This document shows, piece by piece, positions 6,008 to 6,546 of a DNA stretch of 6,546 nt. The notes under the pieces were generated by a model, which ran no database searches, was not told the origin of the DNA, and was given only the letters and a program-made list of their open reading frames with translations. Origin of the DNA: Methylophilaceae bacterium UBA7525. GTDB taxonomy: Bacteria; Pseudomonadota; Gammaproteobacteria; Burkholderiales; Methylophilaceae. Within the stretch, counting starts at the first letter, position 1. The number at the start of each line of letters is the position of its first letter. The stretch covers positions 1-6,546 of the forward strand of contig DLMX01000110.1 of assembly GCA_002479405.1 (NCBI GenBank), read 5' to 3'. A program made the translations under genes and the position numbers.

Positions 6008-6546
6008 ATGACTGTGATTACAGAGAACGAAGTGATTCAGGAACAGATTACGTTCCAATCATTAGGGCTTGCGCCTGAAATCCTCAAGGCGCTGAGCGAG
6101 TTTGGTTATACGACACCGACGCCGATCCAGGCGCAAGCTATCCCGGTCGCCCTCGCAGGCAAAGATCTGATGGCGGGCGCCCAGACCGGCACCGGCAAGA
6201 CCGCAGCTTTCTCGCTGCCGGTTCTGCAAAAGCTGTTGCCTCTGGCCAGCAGCAGTGCCTCGCCGGCACGTCATCCGATACGCGCCCTGATCCTGACGCC
6301 GACCCGCGAGTTGGCGATACAAGTGGAAGAGAGCGTCAAGGTCTATGCCAAACACACCAATCTGCGCTCACTGGTGGTGTACGGCGGTGTCGATATCAAG
6401 ACGCAGACGCCAAGCCTGATGCGCGGCGTCGAGATCCTGGTGGCGACACCGGGCCGTTTGCTGGACCATGTCGAGCAACGCACCCTGCAACTCGGCCAGG
6501 TACAGATGCTGATTCTGGATGAAGCCGACCGCATGCTGGACATGGG
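6008..6546 (+). CDS. rhlE: Second DEAD-box RNA helicase, RhlE-like, truncated by the window end
   Basis: The frame is open from the ATG at 6008 to the window edge (179 full codons), so only the N-terminal helicase domain is seen. Motifs are in order: F16 with TPTPIQAQAIP (36-46), AQTGTGKT (58-65), PTRELAIQ (98-105), TPGR (147-150) and DEAD (171-174). The segment LRSLVVYGGVDI (119-130) and IRALILTPTREL (91-102) closely resemble E. coli RhlE, more so than the first helicase does. The gene starts three bases after the stop of that helicase, so the two are surely co-transcribed. A weak TTTGGA lies inside the upstream stop region, 6 bases before the ATG, suggesting translational coupling. Compared with its neighbour it has a longer, unrelated N-terminal lead-in of about 14 residues and a Ser/Ala-rich insert (residues 80-88). 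The specific rhlE symbol is a family-level assignment. Confidence 0.93.
   Translation, partial: MTVITENEVIQEQITFQSLGLAPEILKALSEFGYTTPTPIQAQAIPVALAGKDLMAGAQTGTGKTAAFSLPVLQKLLPLASSSASPARHPIRALILTPTRELAIQVEESVKVYAKHTNLRSLVVYGGVDIKTQTPSLMRGVEILVATPGRLLDHVEQRTLQLGQVQMLILDEADRMLDM

Noticed and set aside
1..6546. CRISPR array, insertion sequence, phage or defence system
   Set aside because: There are no spaced direct repeats, no transposase or integrase motifs and no toxin-antitoxin pair; the two small unknown proteins are not next to a recognisable partner of that kind.

Overview
This window looks like ordinary chromosomal sequence from a Gram-negative proteobacterium, most likely a betaproteobacterium. 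That placement rests on the protein character of TypA, RmuC and the helicases and on a moderate GC content; it is inference, because no rRNA or other marker is present. I see no mobile element, CRISPR array, tRNA or phage gene.

Left part (1-2239, all on the minus strand). Read in the direction of transcription, a 75-residue protein of unknown function (2239-2012) is followed by about 160 bases without a gene. Then comes a compact cluster: rmuC (1850-534), a 63-residue unknown protein whose ATG overlaps the rmuC stop codon, moaD (333-82), and the first 26 codons of moaE (80-1, continuing outside the window). MoaD and MoaE are the two subunits of molybdopterin synthase. RmuC is a membrane-anchored protein with a nuclease-like fold, linked to genome stability.

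Middle (2240-4588). typA/bipA, a ribosome-binding translational GTPase, lies on the minus strand (4233-2425). A strong intrinsic terminator (2348-2383) insulates it from the 75-residue gene. A divergent intergenic region of 355 bp separates typA from the helicases. It holds a very good plus-strand sigma-70-type promoter (TTGACA, 16 bp spacer, TATACT) and a predicted leader of about 248 nt with several inverted repeats.

Right part (4589-6546, plus strand). Two DEAD-box RNA helicases lie in tandem, three bases apart. The first is complete (471 residues, GTG start with a good ribosome binding site, basic glycine/arginine-rich tail). The second is RhlE-like and is cut by the window end just after its DEAD box. 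TypA and several DEAD-box helicases are both known from other bacteria to matter for ribosome assembly and growth in the cold, so the divergent typA/helicase arrangement may be a functional neighbourhood. The most worthwhile items to follow up are the long structured helicase leader, the helicase pair, and the two small unknown proteins. I found no convincing new multi-gene system.
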